The notes beneath the pieces are model-generated. The model did not search any database, had not been told where the DNA came from, and was given only the letters and a program-made list of their open reading frames with translations. From a virus, in the IMG/VR virus record IMGVR_UViG_3300048833_000013, positions 1 to 48,226 of that record: a stretch of 48,226 nucleotides of DNA, one strand, 5' to 3'. Below, piece after piece: positions 48,009-48,226 of the stretch; the first letter of the stretch is position 1, and every line of letters starts with the position of its first letter. Position numbers and translations under genes: made by a program.

Positions 48009-48226
48009 TGGCTGGTACTGTATTAGACCTAGATTCCATCGTTAGCCCTGACCAGCTAGCCTGTGAGATTGCCAACAAGTGGATGGAGTGGAACTCCTAC
48101 CGCTCCTCTTGGATTGAGGAGAAGAAGGAACTCCGTAACTATCTCTTTGCTACGTCTACCAAGACCACCTCCAACGCTATCCTGCCTTGGTCTAATACCA
48201 CGACCACTCCTAAGCTGACTCAAATC
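48008..48226 (+). CDS. Portal protein (5' part; the gene continues at base 1)
   Basis: The ATG at 48008 opens the portal frame, which runs off the end of the window and continues at base 2. The first 30 codons are found only here, and the rest repeats bases 1-127. The start is set by the TAATG overlap with the preceding small gene. Confidence 0.92.
   Translation, partial: MAGTVLDLDSIVSPDQLACEIANKWMEWNSYRSSWIEEKKELRNYLFATSTKTTSNAILPWSNTTTTPKLTQI
48100..48226. repeat. Terminal direct repeat, right copy
   Basis: Identical to bases 1-127. See the left copy for interpretation; removing one copy leaves a 48,099-bp circle with an intact portal gene. Confidence 0.9.

Noticed and set aside
1-48226. 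CRISPR arrays, insertion sequences and lysogeny genes
   Set aside because: No regularly spaced repeats, transposase or integrase signatures were seen on either strand.

Overview
The window is one complete, circularly closed tailed-phage genome. Bases 1-127 are repeated exactly at 48100-48226, and the portal gene reads across the junction (48008 to 1651), so the unique length is 48,099 bp. The gene set is that of a lytic podovirus: portal, scaffold, capsid, a short-tail connector and stabilisation protein, three internal virion proteins, a T7-type DNA polymerase, primase-helicase and a gp2.5-like SSB. No phage RNA polymerase, integrase or repressor gene was recognised. The pairing of a CobS-like AAA+ protein and a CobT-like VWA protein with a cobalamin-dependent (class II) ribonucleotide reductase resembles the marine cobavirus group (Zobellviridae, roseophage relatives), so a Rhodobacterales host is inferred. 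That assignment rests on recognition only, without a database search.

Layout. Rightward late genes run from a consensus sigma70 promoter at 45243 through terminase, portal and capsid (45299 to 4603, across the junction), tail and internal virion proteins (4603-15411), lysis genes (15408-16613) and tail fibres (16866-22706), ending at a bidirectional terminator (22717-22738). Leftward early genes run from about 44039 to 22743. In transcription order they are small early ORFs, a tRNA cluster, cobS/cobT, primase-helicase, DNA polymerase, SSB, nucleases, a phosphoesterase, MazG, nrdJ and a DUF3310 gene. Internal sigma70 promoters sit at 33026-33054 and 29047-29075. The divergent control region (44040-45298) is non-coding and holds a promoter, operator-like inverted repeats, hairpins and a dense palindrome cluster.

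The most unusual feature is a set of at least 12 (probably 14) tiny genes of 55-72 codons filling the gaps between leftward replication genes (29084-39912). Their N-terminal parts look unrelated, but nearly all end in a common tail of the type G/A-P-x-C/L-L-V-K/R-W, often followed by a few acidic residues. They are packed by ATGA/TGATG-type overlaps. Two of them split the DNA polymerase gene into separate exonuclease and polymerase proteins. One copy, before cobT, is frameshifted.

Other mobile or unusual elements are a 184-nt group I intron in nrdJ with an identifiable guide sequence, and four HNH endonuclease genes. One HNH gene copies the terminase N-terminus, and one sits antisense inside a broken tRNA-Arg. 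There are also several aberrant tRNA-like elements, one with no anticodon loop. A GC-rich tail-fibre cassette (about 18440-21125, plus a patch near 17860-18060) looks recently acquired from a high-GC host or prophage.
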